Positions 23,613 through 32,062 are shown, numbered from the stretch's first letter. The stretch: DNA of 64,000 bases from an uncultured Sulfolobales archaeon (GCA_938073905.1 CALJEN010000002.1:62001-126000), one strand, 5' to 3'. Numbers and translations are program-made. The notes: generated by a model not told the origin, from the sequence alone.

Positions 23613-24476
23613 CTAGAGAGTGACCTCTATCATTACCCCGTCGATGACGTCCCTGTACCTGTTCCTGATGGTCACTTCGGAGACCTCCGTGTCCCTGGAT
23701 ATCGCGGCCTGGGTCTTCCTCAAGTCCAGGAGGAGGGAGGCTACGTAGAGCGCCGCGACGGCGACACCCTGGGGTCCCTTGCTCAGGAGGGTCCCGGAGG
23801 CCCTGCCGGCCTCGATTATCCTAATGGCCAGGGTGGTCACCTGGTTCGGCAGCCCGGCCCTCTGCGCGTACAGGAGCACGAGCGTCCTAGGGTCGTAGGA
23901 CCTCGACTTGGCTATGCCTAGGTCTCTCCTGATCCTCATCTGAGCGTCCCAGAGGTCGCCGAACGTGGTGCCGCACTGGTTGACGACCTCCCTGACGCTT
24001 ATAGGCATGCCGAGGTTCTCGGCCGCGCACACGATGCACGCCGCCACGAACGCTGCCAGCCTCTTGCGCCCCAGGGCCCCGCTCTTGACCAGCTTCCTGA
24101 GCATCAGCCCGACCTCCTCCTTCAGTCTAGCGGCTCCTGGAGTCGGCAGCCTGCTGATCACCTCGTTAGCGAGGGCCAGGGCCCTCGACAGCTTCCTCTC
24201 GTCGTTCGTGACTATCCTGTTCATGTCGTTGAGCTCCGAGAGCCTCCGGCCGATCAGGGTGGTTCCGTCTATCACGGTGTGGAGGCCCATGTCGTGGACT
24301 TTGTAGGTGTTGGGAGTCCCAGCGCGCTCCCTGCCGCTCGGGACCTCGAACGACCTCCACTCCTTCCCGACGTCCACGAGCCTCTCCTCGATCACCTCAC
24401 CGGTCTCGGTGCAGACGTACTCCCCCCTGAACTCGTCGAGGATCACCATGTCGTCCCGGCAGCCCACGCGCATCAC
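23613..24476 (-). CDS. tfb: Transcription initiation factor B (TFB) with degenerate zinc ribbon
   Basis: TFIIB homolog that bridges TATA-bound TBP and RNA polymerase. 287 residues. The B-reader region (WRSFEVPSGRERAGTPNTYKVHDMGLHTVIDG) and two cyclin-like repeats are intact, with a DNA-binding helix near the C-terminus (VSEVTIRNRYRDV). The N-terminal ribbon should hold two CxxC pairs; here only Cys6 and Cys22 remain, and the partner positions are Asp9 and Thr25, so zinc binding is doubtful. GTG start overlapping the gar1 stop (ATG 24473 possible). It could be a specialised second TFB; other copies would be outside this window. Confidence 0.9.
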   Translation of the reverse strand: MMRVGCRDDMVILDEFRGEYVCTETGEVIEERLVDVGKEWRSFEVPSGRERAGTPNTYKVHDMGLHTVIDGTTLIGRRLSELNDMNRIVTNDERKLSRALALANEVISRLPTPGAARLKEEVGLMLRKLVKSGALGRKRLAAFVAACIVCAAENLGMPISVREVVNQCGTTFGDLWDAQMRIRRDLGIAKSRSYDPRTLVLLYAQRAGLPNQVTTLAIRIIEAGRASGTLLSKGPQGVAVAALYVASLLLDLRKTQAAISRDTEVSEVTIRNRYRDVIDGVMIEVTL

Positions 24477-24700
24477 CTAACGAAGAGCTCTTCGTACCTG
24501 TCCAGGGGAGGGGCCGGCCTCGAGGGCCTCACCACCGCGTAGGGAGACCTGACTGGGCCTATCACGTCGACGAGCACCCCCACCACCTCTCCCCTGGAGT
24601 TCAGCACTCTCGCCCCCAGCCTGGGGGGCTTGGGAGAGCCGAGCTTGACGATCAGCTTGCCCGAGGGAGACTTGTGGAGGAAGTAGCCTAAACGCCTCAA
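24473..24700 (-). CDS. gar1: H/ACA RNP protein Gar1
   Basis: Small beta-barrel subunit of H/ACA ribonucleoproteins that binds Cbf5 and helps product release. 75 residues. Core block: GKLIVKLGSPKPPRLGARVLNSRGEVVGVLVDVIGPVRSPYAVVRP, as expected for archaeal Gar1. TTG start; an upstream ATG is closed by a stop. gar1 followed by tfb is a conserved archaeal order, here with a 4-base overlap. Its partner gene cbf5 is at 7.5-8.6 kb. Confidence 0.85.
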   Translation of the reverse strand: MRRLGYFLHKSPSGKLIVKLGSPKPPRLGARVLNSRGEVVGVLVDVIGPVRSPYAVVRPSRPAPPLDRYEELFVR

Positions 24701-24730
24701 AGCATCACCGCCGGTAGGTAGTACCTCACC

Positions 24731-24740
24731 AAGTTAAAAC
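24731..24740 (-). promoter_or_regulatory. TATA box of the gar1-tfb operon
   Basis: GTTTTAACTT on the minus strand, 31-40 bases before the gar1 TTG start. A second AT-rich element (GGTATTAAAC at 24748-24757) lies just upstream. Confidence 0.5.
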
Positions 24741-24774
24741 GGCAATGGGTTTAATACCGCCCCGAAATGCGTAG

Positions 24775-24852
24775 GTATTACCCAGTCCGGTCGGAGCTTT
24801 AGTAGTCCATCTCCTGAGTATTACGCTCCTACCAACTAAAACCGGGTATTAC
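24775..24852. promoter_or_regulatory. Three GTATTAC motifs upstream of gar1-tfb
   Basis: The seven-base near-palindrome GTATTAC occurs at 24775-24781, 24818-24824 and 24846-24852. In the third it sits in GGGTATTACCC, in the first in GGTATTACC. All lie upstream of the gar1-tfb TATA box in an otherwise GC-rich genome. They look like regulator-binding sites or remnants of TATA-like elements. Confidence 0.45.
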
Positions 24853-24883
24853 CCGAGACCGGAGAGCCCCCAAGCTCCCAGTG

Positions 24884-25738
24884 CTAGACAGGGGAGAGAG
24901 CCCTGCCGGCGGCGCTCGGGGTCTTGTGGGCTCCGAGGAGCCTCTTCAGGTTCCTCACGATGACGAAGGTCAGCACGACCACCGCAGCGAGCACGGCCGC
25001 CGTGGAGGCGAGGAGGGCTACGGGCACCGCAGGCGAGGTCTCCCTGGCTACCCCAGCTTCAGGGAGCCTTATGCTCGTGAGGTTGAGGAAGTTCAGCTTG
25101 GATAGCTCCACAGTCATGGTGACGCTAGCACCTCCCGAGCCCACCGGTATGGACGCGCTCATGCTCACGAGGACGCCGGACGGGCAGTCGTAGACGAGCT
25201 CGGCCCTCGGGGACACCGTCCTGTACCTCATGCCGCTCCCGACAGTGATGTTCCCGACCCTGATCTCCTGGCAGGCCTCCCCGGTGACGTTCTCTACAAG
25301 CCTGTACCACCTCGCCACGGAGTTCAGGAACAGGGGGACGGACTCCTTGGGCAGGACCACGTTCAGCGTGACGCCCTCGGACCGCGGCACGTAGAGGAGC
25401 TCTACGAAGTACTTGCTCAGGTTGATGATGTAGGACGACATGAGAGCGTGCAGGAAGACTACGTCGTTGGAGGTGAAGGAGTAGGTCACGTCGCCCGCCA
25501 GCGCACTCACCAGGTAGTGGGTCCTGTTCAGCCTCTCGACGACTACGTGCAGGGTGTAGGAGCTCGTGGCCACCCCGCTGGCCCCGGACGCGGTGACGGA
25601 GACTCTGTAGACGACGTCGTAGGCCATGTAGAGAGCGTCCCCCCTGAACCTGTCGAGGAGGTCCCACGCGCTCGCCGGAGCGGAAACCGAGAGCAGCAGC
25701 GCGAGCACCAGCGCTGCGGCGACCGAGAGCCTCAGCAT
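24884..25738 (-). CDS. Unknown secreted, membrane-anchored glycoprotein
   Basis: Family not recognised. 284 residues from ATG 25738. A clear signal peptide (residues 1-24, cleavage after ASA), an extracellular part of about 200 residues with five N-x-S/T sequons (near 71, 106, 150, 163 and 199) and two cysteines (156, 185), then a C-terminal transmembrane helix (about 229-252) followed by a basic cytoplasmic tail. The topology is that of a surface receptor or adhesin-like protein. The longer open frame to 26263 overlaps the divergent nucleotidyltransferase gene and is rejected. It shares a symmetrical promoter with that gene. Confidence 0.75.
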   Translation of the reverse strand: MLRLSVAAALVLALLLSVSAPASAWDLLDRFRGDALYMAYDVVYRVSVTASGASGVATSSYTLHVVVERLNRTHYLVSALAGDVTYSFTSNDVVFLHALMSSYIINLSKYFVELLYVPRSEGVTLNVVLPKESVPLFLNSVARWYRLVENVTGEACQEIRVGNITVGSGMRYRTVSPRAELVYDCPSGVLVSMSASIPVGSGGASVTMTVELSKLNFLNLTSIRLPEAGVARETSPAVPVALLASTAAVLAAVVVLTFVIVRNLKRLLGAHKTPSAAGRALSPV

Positions 25739-25767
25739 ATTTATCCCGCAGCGCTCTAGGTGGTGAA

Positions 25768-25776
25768 CAAAATAAG
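25768..25776. promoter_or_regulatory. Bidirectional TATA element between 25738 and 25808 genes
   Basis: CAAAATAAG on the plus strand and CTTATTTTG on the minus strand; it lies about 30 bases from both starts (ATG 25738 minus, GTG 25808 plus). Confidence 0.5.
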
Positions 25777-25807
25777 CTGGAGTGATGAAGCACGAGCGGG
25801 ATGAGAT

Positions 25808-26845
25808 GTGATTGGTAGCGAACCGGCTGAGCCCCTCCTCGATCACGACCACGTAGAGGACTCCGCCGGCAGGATATTCATCGTGGTGGGCAACTCCCAT
25901 CCCCCAGGGGCCGCAGTCGCGTACCTCAAGTACGTGCCGGCTGAGTCCTCTACGTACTGGTGCCGGGGGCGCAAGTGCTACGAGAGGGTAGTGAGGAGGT
26001 ACGGTGTCGACGGTGTCCTGAGAGCTGTCAGCGGGCTCCAGGAGGAGCTCTACGACCCCACGCTCGGAGTCACGGTGCCCGCGGTCAGGCTGAGGGAAGT
26101 CTCGAGAGTCTACAGACCCAGGGACAGGCTGCGGGAGATCCTGAGGAGGCCGGGGGACTCGGTGGAGCTCGACGCAGTGATAGCCTACGAGAGGGTCAGA
26201 GAGTGCTCCGGAGTCCACCCGGACAGCGTCGGCGTAGACGGGTCTATCGCTGTCGGGATCCACAACCCCTCCGTATCGGACGTCGACCTCGTGGTCTACG
26301 GGTGCCGGGGAGCCCTCGAGGTTGCGGAGTCCGTCCAGGGATCCTTCGATAGACTACCGCTCGAGGTCGAGGTCGAGAGGCTCGCCGGGATGGTCTCCAC
26401 CTACCGACTGCCCCTCGAGGTCCTGCGCGCGATCGCCTCTCCGTACAAGAGGCTCTACATGCGGAACAGGGGGAGGGAGGTCAACGTGATGTTCGCGTCC
26501 GACGAGCCCGGCAGGTACGGGGAGAGGGTCCTGGTCCCGGCGGCCCTGGTCGAGGCGGAGCTGGTGGTGGAGCCCGGAGACTGCGGCTCCCTCTTCTACC
26601 CAGGTGCGGCCCGCGTGAGCAGAGTCCGCGAACTGAGGGTCCTCGGGCTGCTCCGGAGAGTGGACGTAGAGCTCTCCAGGGTGTCCAGGGTGGTGACCTA
26701 CGAGTCCCTCTACTCCTACCCCCTCTACAGGGGCGGGGAGCTGAGGGTGAGGGGGGTACTGAGCATCGAGAGGCCCTCGGGAGACCTTGTCGTGACGGTG
26801 GGAACCAGGGAGACCCACAGCTACGCCGTACCGGCTAGGCTATAG
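25808..26845 (+). CDS. Archaeal minimal-type nucleotidyltransferase-domain protein
   Basis: 345 residues. The centre holds a polymerase-beta-like nucleotidyltransferase signature: VGVDGSIAVGIHNPSVSDVDLVVYG, with Gly-Ser at 145-146 and the metal-binding Asp158/Asp160. The rest resembles uncharacterised archaeal nucleotidyltransferase proteins of similar length. Substrate is unknown; it may modify RNA, protein or a small molecule. The N-terminal 130 residues include FIVVGNSHPPG and a Cys pair (WCRGRKC). GTG start behind a shared TATA element. Confidence 0.75.
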   Translation: MIGSEPAEPLLDHDHVEDSAGRIFIVVGNSHPPGAAVAYLKYVPAESSTYWCRGRKCYERVVRRYGVDGVLRAVSGLQEELYDPTLGVTVPAVRLREVSRVYRPRDRLREILRRPGDSVELDAVIAYERVRECSGVHPDSVGVDGSIAVGIHNPSVSDVDLVVYGCRGALEVAESVQGSFDRLPLEVEVERLAGMVSTYRLPLEVLRAIASPYKRLYMRNRGREVNVMFASDEPGRYGERVLVPAALVEAELVVEPGDCGSLFYPGAARVSRVRELRVLGLLRRVDVELSRVSRVVTYESLYSYPLYRGGELRVRGVLSIERPSGDLVVTVGTRETHSYAVPARL

Positions 26846-27098
26846 GGAGGAGAGTCCCCGCAGCGTGCGCGCTCGGAGGCCGAGTCCCAGCGAGGAGCTC
26901 GAAGAGTCAAGCCGCACCCGGTCGCGTGACTGGGACCCACGGCCCCCCATCTGCAGACTGGCACTCGACATTCCGTCATCCTCGCACAGCCCCGCCTCAC
27001 GGGGAATGCGAGACGAGCGGGACCCCCATGTCGGGCCCGAGAGCGCTCCCGTGGGCCGGGATCAAGCACTATCTCGGAGCTTCCTTGCGCACCTCAGA

Positions 27099-27107
27099 GC
27101 TTATTAA
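27099..27107 (+). promoter_or_regulatory. TATA box for the two small membrane protein genes
   Basis: CTTATTAAG; expected transcript start near 27129, which favours ATG 27142 over ATG 27115 as the start of the next gene. The roughly 250 bases between the nucleotidyltransferase gene and this element are GC-rich and hold nothing I recognise. Confidence 0.45.
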
Positions 27108-27141
27108 GACGAACATGGTGTCAGCCCTGGGACTGTCAGGA

Positions 27142-27495
27142 ATGGCCTGCTTCATCGCGCCCCTGGTAGCGGGCATAGCCGTCTCGATACTCTCCAGGGT
27201 CTGGAAGGGCGCTGAGAAGCTCAAGCTGAGCGTTCTCTTCTACCTCCTGCTGGGGGGTTCGACCCTGCTAGCGCTCGAGCACGCCTGGCACGGAGAGGTA
27301 GTGCTCTACCCCCCGTTCCTGACTGGGGCCTCGGACGTCGCCGGGATGCTGACGGAGGTGGTGAAAGTCGGAGGCTCAATGACCCTAGCGGTCTCGGGTC
27401 TGTGGCTCTCGGTGCTCTACGCGTCCAAGAGGCTCGAGCTGAGAGCTAGACCCGTAGCTAGAGTAGCGACCACGCTAGGAGAGCGAGCGGGGTAG
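27142..27495 (+). CDS. Unknown membrane protein, about three to four helices
   Basis: 117 residues, not recognised. Hydrophobic helices near residues 3-18, 28-45 and 80-98; basic C-terminal tail (RLELRARPVARVATTLGERAG). ATG 27142 suits the TATA element; ATG 27115 would add nine residues. It lies three bases before the next small membrane protein gene, so the two are probably made together and may associate. Confidence 0.65.
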   Translation: MACFIAPLVAGIAVSILSRVWKGAEKLKLSVLFYLLLGGSTLLALEHAWHGEVVLYPPFLTGASDVAGMLTEVVKVGGSMTLAVSGLWLSVLYASKRLELRARPVARVATTLGERAG

Positions 27496-27498
27496 CCC

Positions 27499-27786
27499 AT
27501 GTGGCCCCTCGCGCTCCTCGCGGCTGCCGTGGTCTCGGCGGCTCTCTGGTACAGGTGCTACAGAAGCGGGAGACCGGACAGGTACAGGCTCGGCCCCCTC
27601 GCTCTGATATTCAGCGGTGCCGCGGTCATGTTCCTCGTCGACTCCGCGTTCACCTACGCTGAGGATGGAGTCTTCGTGGAGTACTCGCTAGAGGCTCTCG
27701 GGCTGAGCTCTCTGCTCGTAGCGGCGGGAATAGCGCTGTGGCTACTCCTGCTCCTCGTCGGTAGGCTCTCGTCGAGGACGGGCTGA
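27499..27786 (+). CDS. Unknown small membrane protein, three helices
   Basis: 95 residues, not recognised. Hydrophobic segments at about 2-17, 32-48 and 64-88; a basic Tyr/Arg loop lies between the first two. ATG start immediately after the previous gene's stop. The T-rich run CTTCTTTT at 27805-27812 may end the transcript. Confidence 0.62.
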   Translation: MWPLALLAAAVVSAALWYRCYRSGRPDRYRLGPLALIFSGAAVMFLVDSAFTYAEDGVFVEYSLEALGLSSLLVAAGIALWLLLLLVGRLSSRTG

Positions 27787-27804
27787 GCCCCGCAAGGCAA
27801 AGCG

Positions 27805-27812
27805 CTTCTTTT
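27805..27812 (+). terminator. T-rich tract after the small membrane protein genes
   Basis: CTTCTTTT 19 bases after the stop codon, in a GC-rich context. Archaeal polymerases can release at such tracts. It is the only T-rich run in this 116-base convergent gap. Confidence 0.3.
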
Positions 27813-27902
27813 CCGGCACCGCTCCGGCTGGCTTCTAGCGAACGGACTCCGCTCTGGAGGAGACCTTCCTACGATCGCGTAGACCCCGCCTCCGCTGCTC
27901 CC

Positions 27903-28919
27903 TCAGGCGGGGTCCCGCCCGAGCTTCCGCCGAAGACTCTCCATGCCCCTCCTCCTCACCTCGACGAGCAGCTCCCCGCTCAGCCGCGCCGGGTCCACGC
28001 CGAGCTCCGCCAAGTCCTCCTCGAGGTCGAGCTCCGTGTATATCCCCACCGAGTTCAGGCGCCGCCTGGCCTCCTCGAGGCTATCCGCCGTCCCGAGCTC
28101 TTCGAGGGGCCCAACTCCCTCGACCACCGCGCGCGCATCGAGGAAGAAGGTCGCCGTGCTGAGGAGCGTTACGTCCACGGCCCTGGAGCCCCTCCTCATG
28201 GTGTGCTTGCCCCTGAACCCTCTCCAGGCCAGCAGCGGCACCCTGGAGGCCTCGCTCTCCACGCGCTCCAGCAGGCGCTCCAGGACCTCCGCGTCCTCTC
28301 TAGACATGAGCGTGCCCCAGACCAGCCCTCCCCTCTGGGCCACCTCGTCCACCCTTCTCAGCACGTAGTCCTGGCCGAGCTCGCCGTCGCTGCCGGGGGA
28401 GTGGACCGCGAGGACCCCGCCCAGCCTAGCCAGAGACGCGACCCCTATCCAGTCGGCCAGGGGGCTCCAGAGCCCCTCCTCGTGCCCCGCGGCGAGGCTG
28501 TCCCCGCCGACGTCCACGCCCACCACGGCGTCTGCGCCCTCCCGCTCCGCGATCTCCCTGAGGGCTCTCGCGTACCCTACTACCCCGCCGTAGAGGTCCA
28601 CCACGTAGACGTTCTCATTGAGGACTGCGGCCGCCCTCGCCGCCTGGAAGTCCACCCTCCTGCCGCCCCTCACGGCGTAGGAGGAGCCCGTGACGAGCGC
28701 GTAGCCCTCGCCGAGCTCCACGGGGTTCGCGATCTCCTCGAGCCTTATCGGTCCGGGAACCGGGTCGTTCACGTACCTCTCCCAGGCTACCGAGGCGAGG
28801 ATAGCGCCGAGACCGGCCCTTCTGTACGCGGCAGCGAGAACGGCGGCGGAGGCCACGTCGCCCCCGCCTCCTATCGCTAGGACCAGAGCGCGCTTGCCGA
28901 GCTCCGGGACGAGTAGCAC
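27903..28919 (-). CDS. DUF1152 family protein
   Basis: 338 residues of the conserved archaeal/actinobacterial DUF1152 family. A glycine-rich LVLAIGGGGDVASAAVLAAAYRRAG at the N-terminus suggests nucleotide or cofactor binding; VVGVDVGGDSLAAGHEEGLWSPLAD, VHSPGSDGELGQDYVLRRVDEVA and RRGSRAVDVTLLSTATFFLDARAV are the other conserved blocks. Function unknown. GTG start. It is 55 bases before the lysA stop on the same strand, with its own TATA-like CGCTTTTATG at 28952-28961. Confidence 0.78.
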   Translation of the reverse strand: MLLVPELGKRALVLAIGGGGDVASAAVLAAAYRRAGLGAILASVAWERYVNDPVPGPIRLEEIANPVELGEGYALVTGSSYAVRGGRRVDFQAARAAAVLNENVYVVDLYGGVVGYARALREIAEREGADAVVGVDVGGDSLAAGHEEGLWSPLADWIGVASLARLGGVLAVHSPGSDGELGQDYVLRRVDEVAQRGGLVWGTLMSREDAEVLERLLERVESEASRVPLLAWRGFRGKHTMRRGSRAVDVTLLSTATFFLDARAVVEGVGPLEELGTADSLEEARRRLNSVGIYTELDLEEDLAELGVDPARLSGELLVEVRRRGMESLRRKLGRDPA

Positions 28920-28951
28920 AGCTTGTCCGACCCCAGCGAATGTAGTCGCGC

Positions 28952-28961
28952 ATAAAAGCGG
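28952..28961 (-). promoter_or_regulatory. TATA box for the DUF1152 gene
   Basis: CGCTTTTATG on the minus strand, about 37 bases before the GTG start and overlapping the region just after the lysA stop. Confidence 0.4.
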
Positions 28962-28974
28962 CTCGACCGGAGGC

Positions 28975-30216
28975 TCAGAACACCATCGTCGAGACGAGGT
29001 CTTCGAAGGTCTCTCTTCTCCTAGTTAGCCTCGCCTCGCCTCTGTAGACGAGGACCTCGGCCGGCCTGGGTCTCGTGTTGTAGTTCATGCTCGTGCTGTA
29101 CGCGTAAGCCCCCGCGTTCAGGAACGCCAGGACGTCTCCCTCCTCGAGGCGCGGCAGCTTCCTAGCTCTCGCTAGCACGTCCCCGGCAACGCAGAGGTTC
29201 CCGACCACGTCGACCTCCGCCTCGGCCGGCTCACCGGCCCTCGAAGCGTGGACCACCTCGTAGTACATACCCATCATAGCTACTCTCGGGAGGTGGTTGA
29301 TGCTCGAATCGACCACGGCGAAGACCCTCCTGCTCCCGCCGACCTCCACCTCCCTGACCTCGACCACCCTAGTCAGCAGGACACCCGCGCTCGCGACTAT
29401 GAACCTGCCTGGCTCCATTCTCAGCTTCACGTCCCCCAAGTCTCTCGAGTGCTCCTCCATGATCCTAGACAGGACGCGGCCGAAGCCGGCGCAGTCGAAC
29501 TCCCTCTCCCCGGGCCTCTGCGGGACTCCCATGCCTCCTCCTATGTCGACGAACTCTACGTGGGGGAGCCCCCTAGCGAGGTCTAGCAGAGTCCTTGCTA
29601 GCCGAGCGTAGGGCTCGACCGAGAGGATCCCAGACCCTATGTGAGCGTGGAGTCCGACCACCCTCAGCCCGTGCTCCCGAGCGACCTCTAGTGCTCTACC
29701 CAGGGAGCCCAGGCCTATCCCGAACTTCGTGAGGCCTCCGGTCGTGGTGAACTCGTGGTACCCCGCACCGAACCCCGGGTTCACCCTCACCGAGACCTCG
29801 GTCTCCGGGAACAGCCTCCCGTACCTCCTGAGCTGCGAGAGGGAGTCGACGTTGACCAGCACCCCGAGCTCACCCCTCACGAACCTCATCTCCTCGTCCG
29901 AGAGCCCCGGGCTCGTCAGCATTATCTTCTCCCTGGGAAACCCGAGCCTCACGGCGAGGAGAGCCTCCCAGGGCGACGAGGCGTCTACGCCGGCTCCCAG
30001 ATCCCTGAGGGTGCCCAGCACACCGGGGTTGCTGTTCGCCTTGCAGGAGTAGAGGACCTCCACCCTCCTGTAGGTAAAGCTCCCGACCAGCCTGCCGTAG
30101 TTCTCCACCACGGTCTCTCTATCGTACACGAAGAGGGGAGTCCCGAACCGCTCGGCTAACCCCTCGGCTTCCAGTCCCCCGATGTAGAGGCGGGAGCCCC
30201 TGACCTCTATTACCAT
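28975..30216 (-). CDS. lysA: Diaminopimelate decarboxylase
   Basis: PLP enzyme of the alanine-racemase fold that makes lysine from meso-diaminopimelate. 413 residues. The Schiff-base lysine is Lys59 in VLYSCKANSN; GLHAHIGSG, FVDIGGGMGVP, MEPGRFIVASAG, the Cys/Asp pair in GNLCVAGDVLA and the C-terminal GAYAYSTSMNYNTRPRPAEVLV complete both halves of the active site. ATG start 29-37 bases after a TATA box. No other lysine genes are nearby; a related ornithine/carboxynorspermidine decarboxylase is less likely given the GAYAYSTSMNYN block. Confidence 0.9.
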   Translation of the reverse strand: MVIEVRGSRLYIGGLEAEGLAERFGTPLFVYDRETVVENYGRLVGSFTYRRVEVLYSCKANSNPGVLGTLRDLGAGVDASSPWEALLAVRLGFPREKIMLTSPGLSDEEMRFVRGELGVLVNVDSLSQLRRYGRLFPETEVSVRVNPGFGAGYHEFTTTGGLTKFGIGLGSLGRALEVAREHGLRVVGLHAHIGSGILSVEPYARLARTLLDLARGLPHVEFVDIGGGMGVPQRPGEREFDCAGFGRVLSRIMEEHSRDLGDVKLRMEPGRFIVASAGVLLTRVVEVREVEVGGSRRVFAVVDSSINHLPRVAMMGMYYEVVHASRAGEPAEAEVDVVGNLCVAGDVLARARKLPRLEEGDVLAFLNAGAYAYSTSMNYNTRPRPAEVLVYRGEARLTRRRETFEDLVSTMVF

Positions 30217-30244
30217 GGACTACCCACTAGACGACCGCACGCGG

Positions 30245-30253
30245 CATAAAGGC
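30245..30253 (-). promoter_or_regulatory. TATA box for lysA
   Basis: GCCTTTATG on the minus strand; expected transcript start near 30222, six bases before the ATG. Confidence 0.5.
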
Positions 30254-30295
30254 TCTCTGAAGCGCCGACTGGGAGCCCGCGGTTACCTAGGGCGC

Positions 30296-32062
30296 TCAGA
30301 CGGCGCTCTCCCCGGCCTCCATCTGGGCTCTGTACATCTCGTAGAACAGGCCGCGCTTCTCCATGAGCTCCTCGAACGTTCCGTGCTCGACGACTCTGCC
30401 GTCGGACATGACCAGTACCCTGTCGCAGTCCCTGGCCATGGAGAGTCTGTGGGCTATCACTATCCCAGTCCTACCCCTGAGGAGCTCCCTGAGGGCGCTC
30501 TTGATGGAGCTCTCGGTCTCCGTGTCCACCCCCGAGAGGGCCTCGTCGAAGATCACTATCCTAGCGTCCTTCAGCATGGCCCTCGCTATCGCTATCAGCT
30601 GCCTCTCCCCCAGGGACAGCCTCTTGCCCACCTCGCCTACGTCGGTGTAGTAGCCGTCGGGTAGCCTGCTTATGAACTTGTGGACCCCCAGTCTCTCGCA
30701 GATGCGGATGACCTCCTCGTCGCTAGCGTCGGGCTTCACGACCCTGATGTTGTCTATGACCGTTCCCTGGAACAGGTAGGTCTCCTGGGGTATGTAGCTC
30801 ACGAACCTTCTGAGGCTGCTCCGCTTGACCTTCCTCAGATCGATCCCGTCGATAAGTACCCTGCCCCCGGTCGGCTCGTAGAACTTCACCAGGAGGTTAG
30901 CCATGGTAGTCTTGCCCGCACCCGTCTGCCCGACTACGGCCACCACCTCTCCCGCCCTTACGCTAAACGTCAAGTCCCTGAGTACGGGAACCCCGGGCTC
31001 GTACTCGAACCACACGCGGTCGAACTCCACGTCGCCCCTGACGCCCTCGAGCTCTACACCCTCGTCGCTCTCCACGTCTCCAACCCTCAGGATCTCGTAT
31101 ATCCTGTCCAGGGAAGCCAGCGCCGACTGGAGCGCGTCGTAGAGGAAGACGAGCTCGTTCACGGGACCCATGAGCCTGCTGACGTACTGGGTGAAGGCCA
31201 CCAACACGCCCACGCTGAGAGCCCCGCTGAGGCACAGGTAGCCGCCGTAGGCCACGACCACAGCGAGGGACAGGGATGTGGAGACGTTCATGAGCGGGAA
31301 GAAGAGCCCCGCCAGGACCGAGGCCCTCACCGAGGTCCTGGAGACCTCGCGCGAGACCCTGTCGAACCTCGAGACCACGTCCTCCTCGAGTCCGAACGAC
31401 TTCACGACCTCTATGCCGGACACGTTCTCCTCAACCACCGAGGTCATCCTCGACACCCTCTCCCTGACCTCCCTCCAGGTCCTCCTGAGCCTGACTCCCA
31501 GTCCCTTCGCTATGAACACCATGAGGGGGACTGTGGCCAGGGAGACAAGGGTCAGCTGGGGGCTGAGGTAGACCATTATGGCCAGGGAGCCCGCCATGGA
31601 GATCATGTCTCCGAGGACGTTGAGCAGCCCTGTGACCATGGACTCGTTGACCGTCGACGTGTCGTTGACTAGCCTGGAGACGAGGTCGCCCACGCGGTAC
31701 CTCTTGTGGAAGTCCAGGGTCGCTCCGACGTACTTGGTGAAGAGGGACTCGCGGAGGTCCTTCAAGACTCTCTGGCCCACGGTCTCGACCTTGACGGTCC
31801 TCACTACGGCGGTCACCCACTGCACGAGCACCGCGGCGACGTAGAGGGACACCAGCCTCGGGAGCAGGTCCAGCCTGCCTTCTGCTATGCCTTCGTCTAT
31901 CACAAGCCCGAGTATGTAGGGAGACACGAGCAGAGCTACGCTGTTGGCAACTATCGCCGCGGAGACTATGGCCACGTCTCTCCTGTGCGCTAGGACGAGC
32001 CCCAGCACCTCGCGCAGAGTCGCGGACCCGGCCCGGAACCCGCTAGTTCCCCGCTCCGACAT
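30296..32062 (-). CDS. ABC exporter half-transporter, subunit with canonical Walker B and H-loop
   Basis: 588 residues: six-helix membrane domain (about 1-320) then a nucleotide-binding domain. Walker A is VVGQTGAGKTTMAN, Walker B ends in IVIFDEALSGVD with the catalytic Glu, and the switch His is in IVIAHRLSMA. Its signature motif is LSLGER instead of LSGGQ. Paired with the upstream gene (20-base overlap), this forms a heterodimeric MsbA/TM287-288-like exporter. Substrate unknown: lipids, peptides or drugs. Confidence 0.88.
   Translation of the reverse strand: MSERGTSGFRAGSATLREVLGLVLAHRRDVAIVSAAIVANSVALLVSPYILGLVIDEGIAEGRLDLLPRLVSLYVAAVLVQWVTAVVRTVKVETVGQRVLKDLRESLFTKYVGATLDFHKRYRVGDLVSRLVNDTSTVNESMVTGLLNVLGDMISMAGSLAIMVYLSPQLTLVSLATVPLMVFIAKGLGVRLRRTWREVRERVSRMTSVVEENVSGIEVVKSFGLEEDVVSRFDRVSREVSRTSVRASVLAGLFFPLMNVSTSLSLAVVVAYGGYLCLSGALSVGVLVAFTQYVSRLMGPVNELVFLYDALQSALASLDRIYEILRVGDVESDEGVELEGVRGDVEFDRVWFEYEPGVPVLRDLTFSVRAGEVVAVVGQTGAGKTTMANLLVKFYEPTGGRVLIDGIDLRKVKRSSLRRFVSYIPQETYLFQGTVIDNIRVVKPDASDEEVIRICERLGVHKFISRLPDGYYTDVGEVGKRLSLGERQLIAIARAMLKDARIVIFDEALSGVDTETESSIKSALRELLRGRTGIVIAHRLSMARDCDRVLVMSDGRVVEHGTFEELMEKRGLFYEMYRAQMEAGESAV

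Noticed and set aside
26846..27098. Search for an RNA gene in the 250-base GC-rich gap after the nucleotidyltransferase
   Set aside because: No TATA box at a useful place, no tRNA arms and no repeat; nothing supportable.
27869..27882. CTACG-ATCG-CGTAG inverted repeat between convergent genes, possible third hairpin copy
   Set aside because: Shares only GCGTAG with the two longer hairpins; stem too short and flanks do not match.
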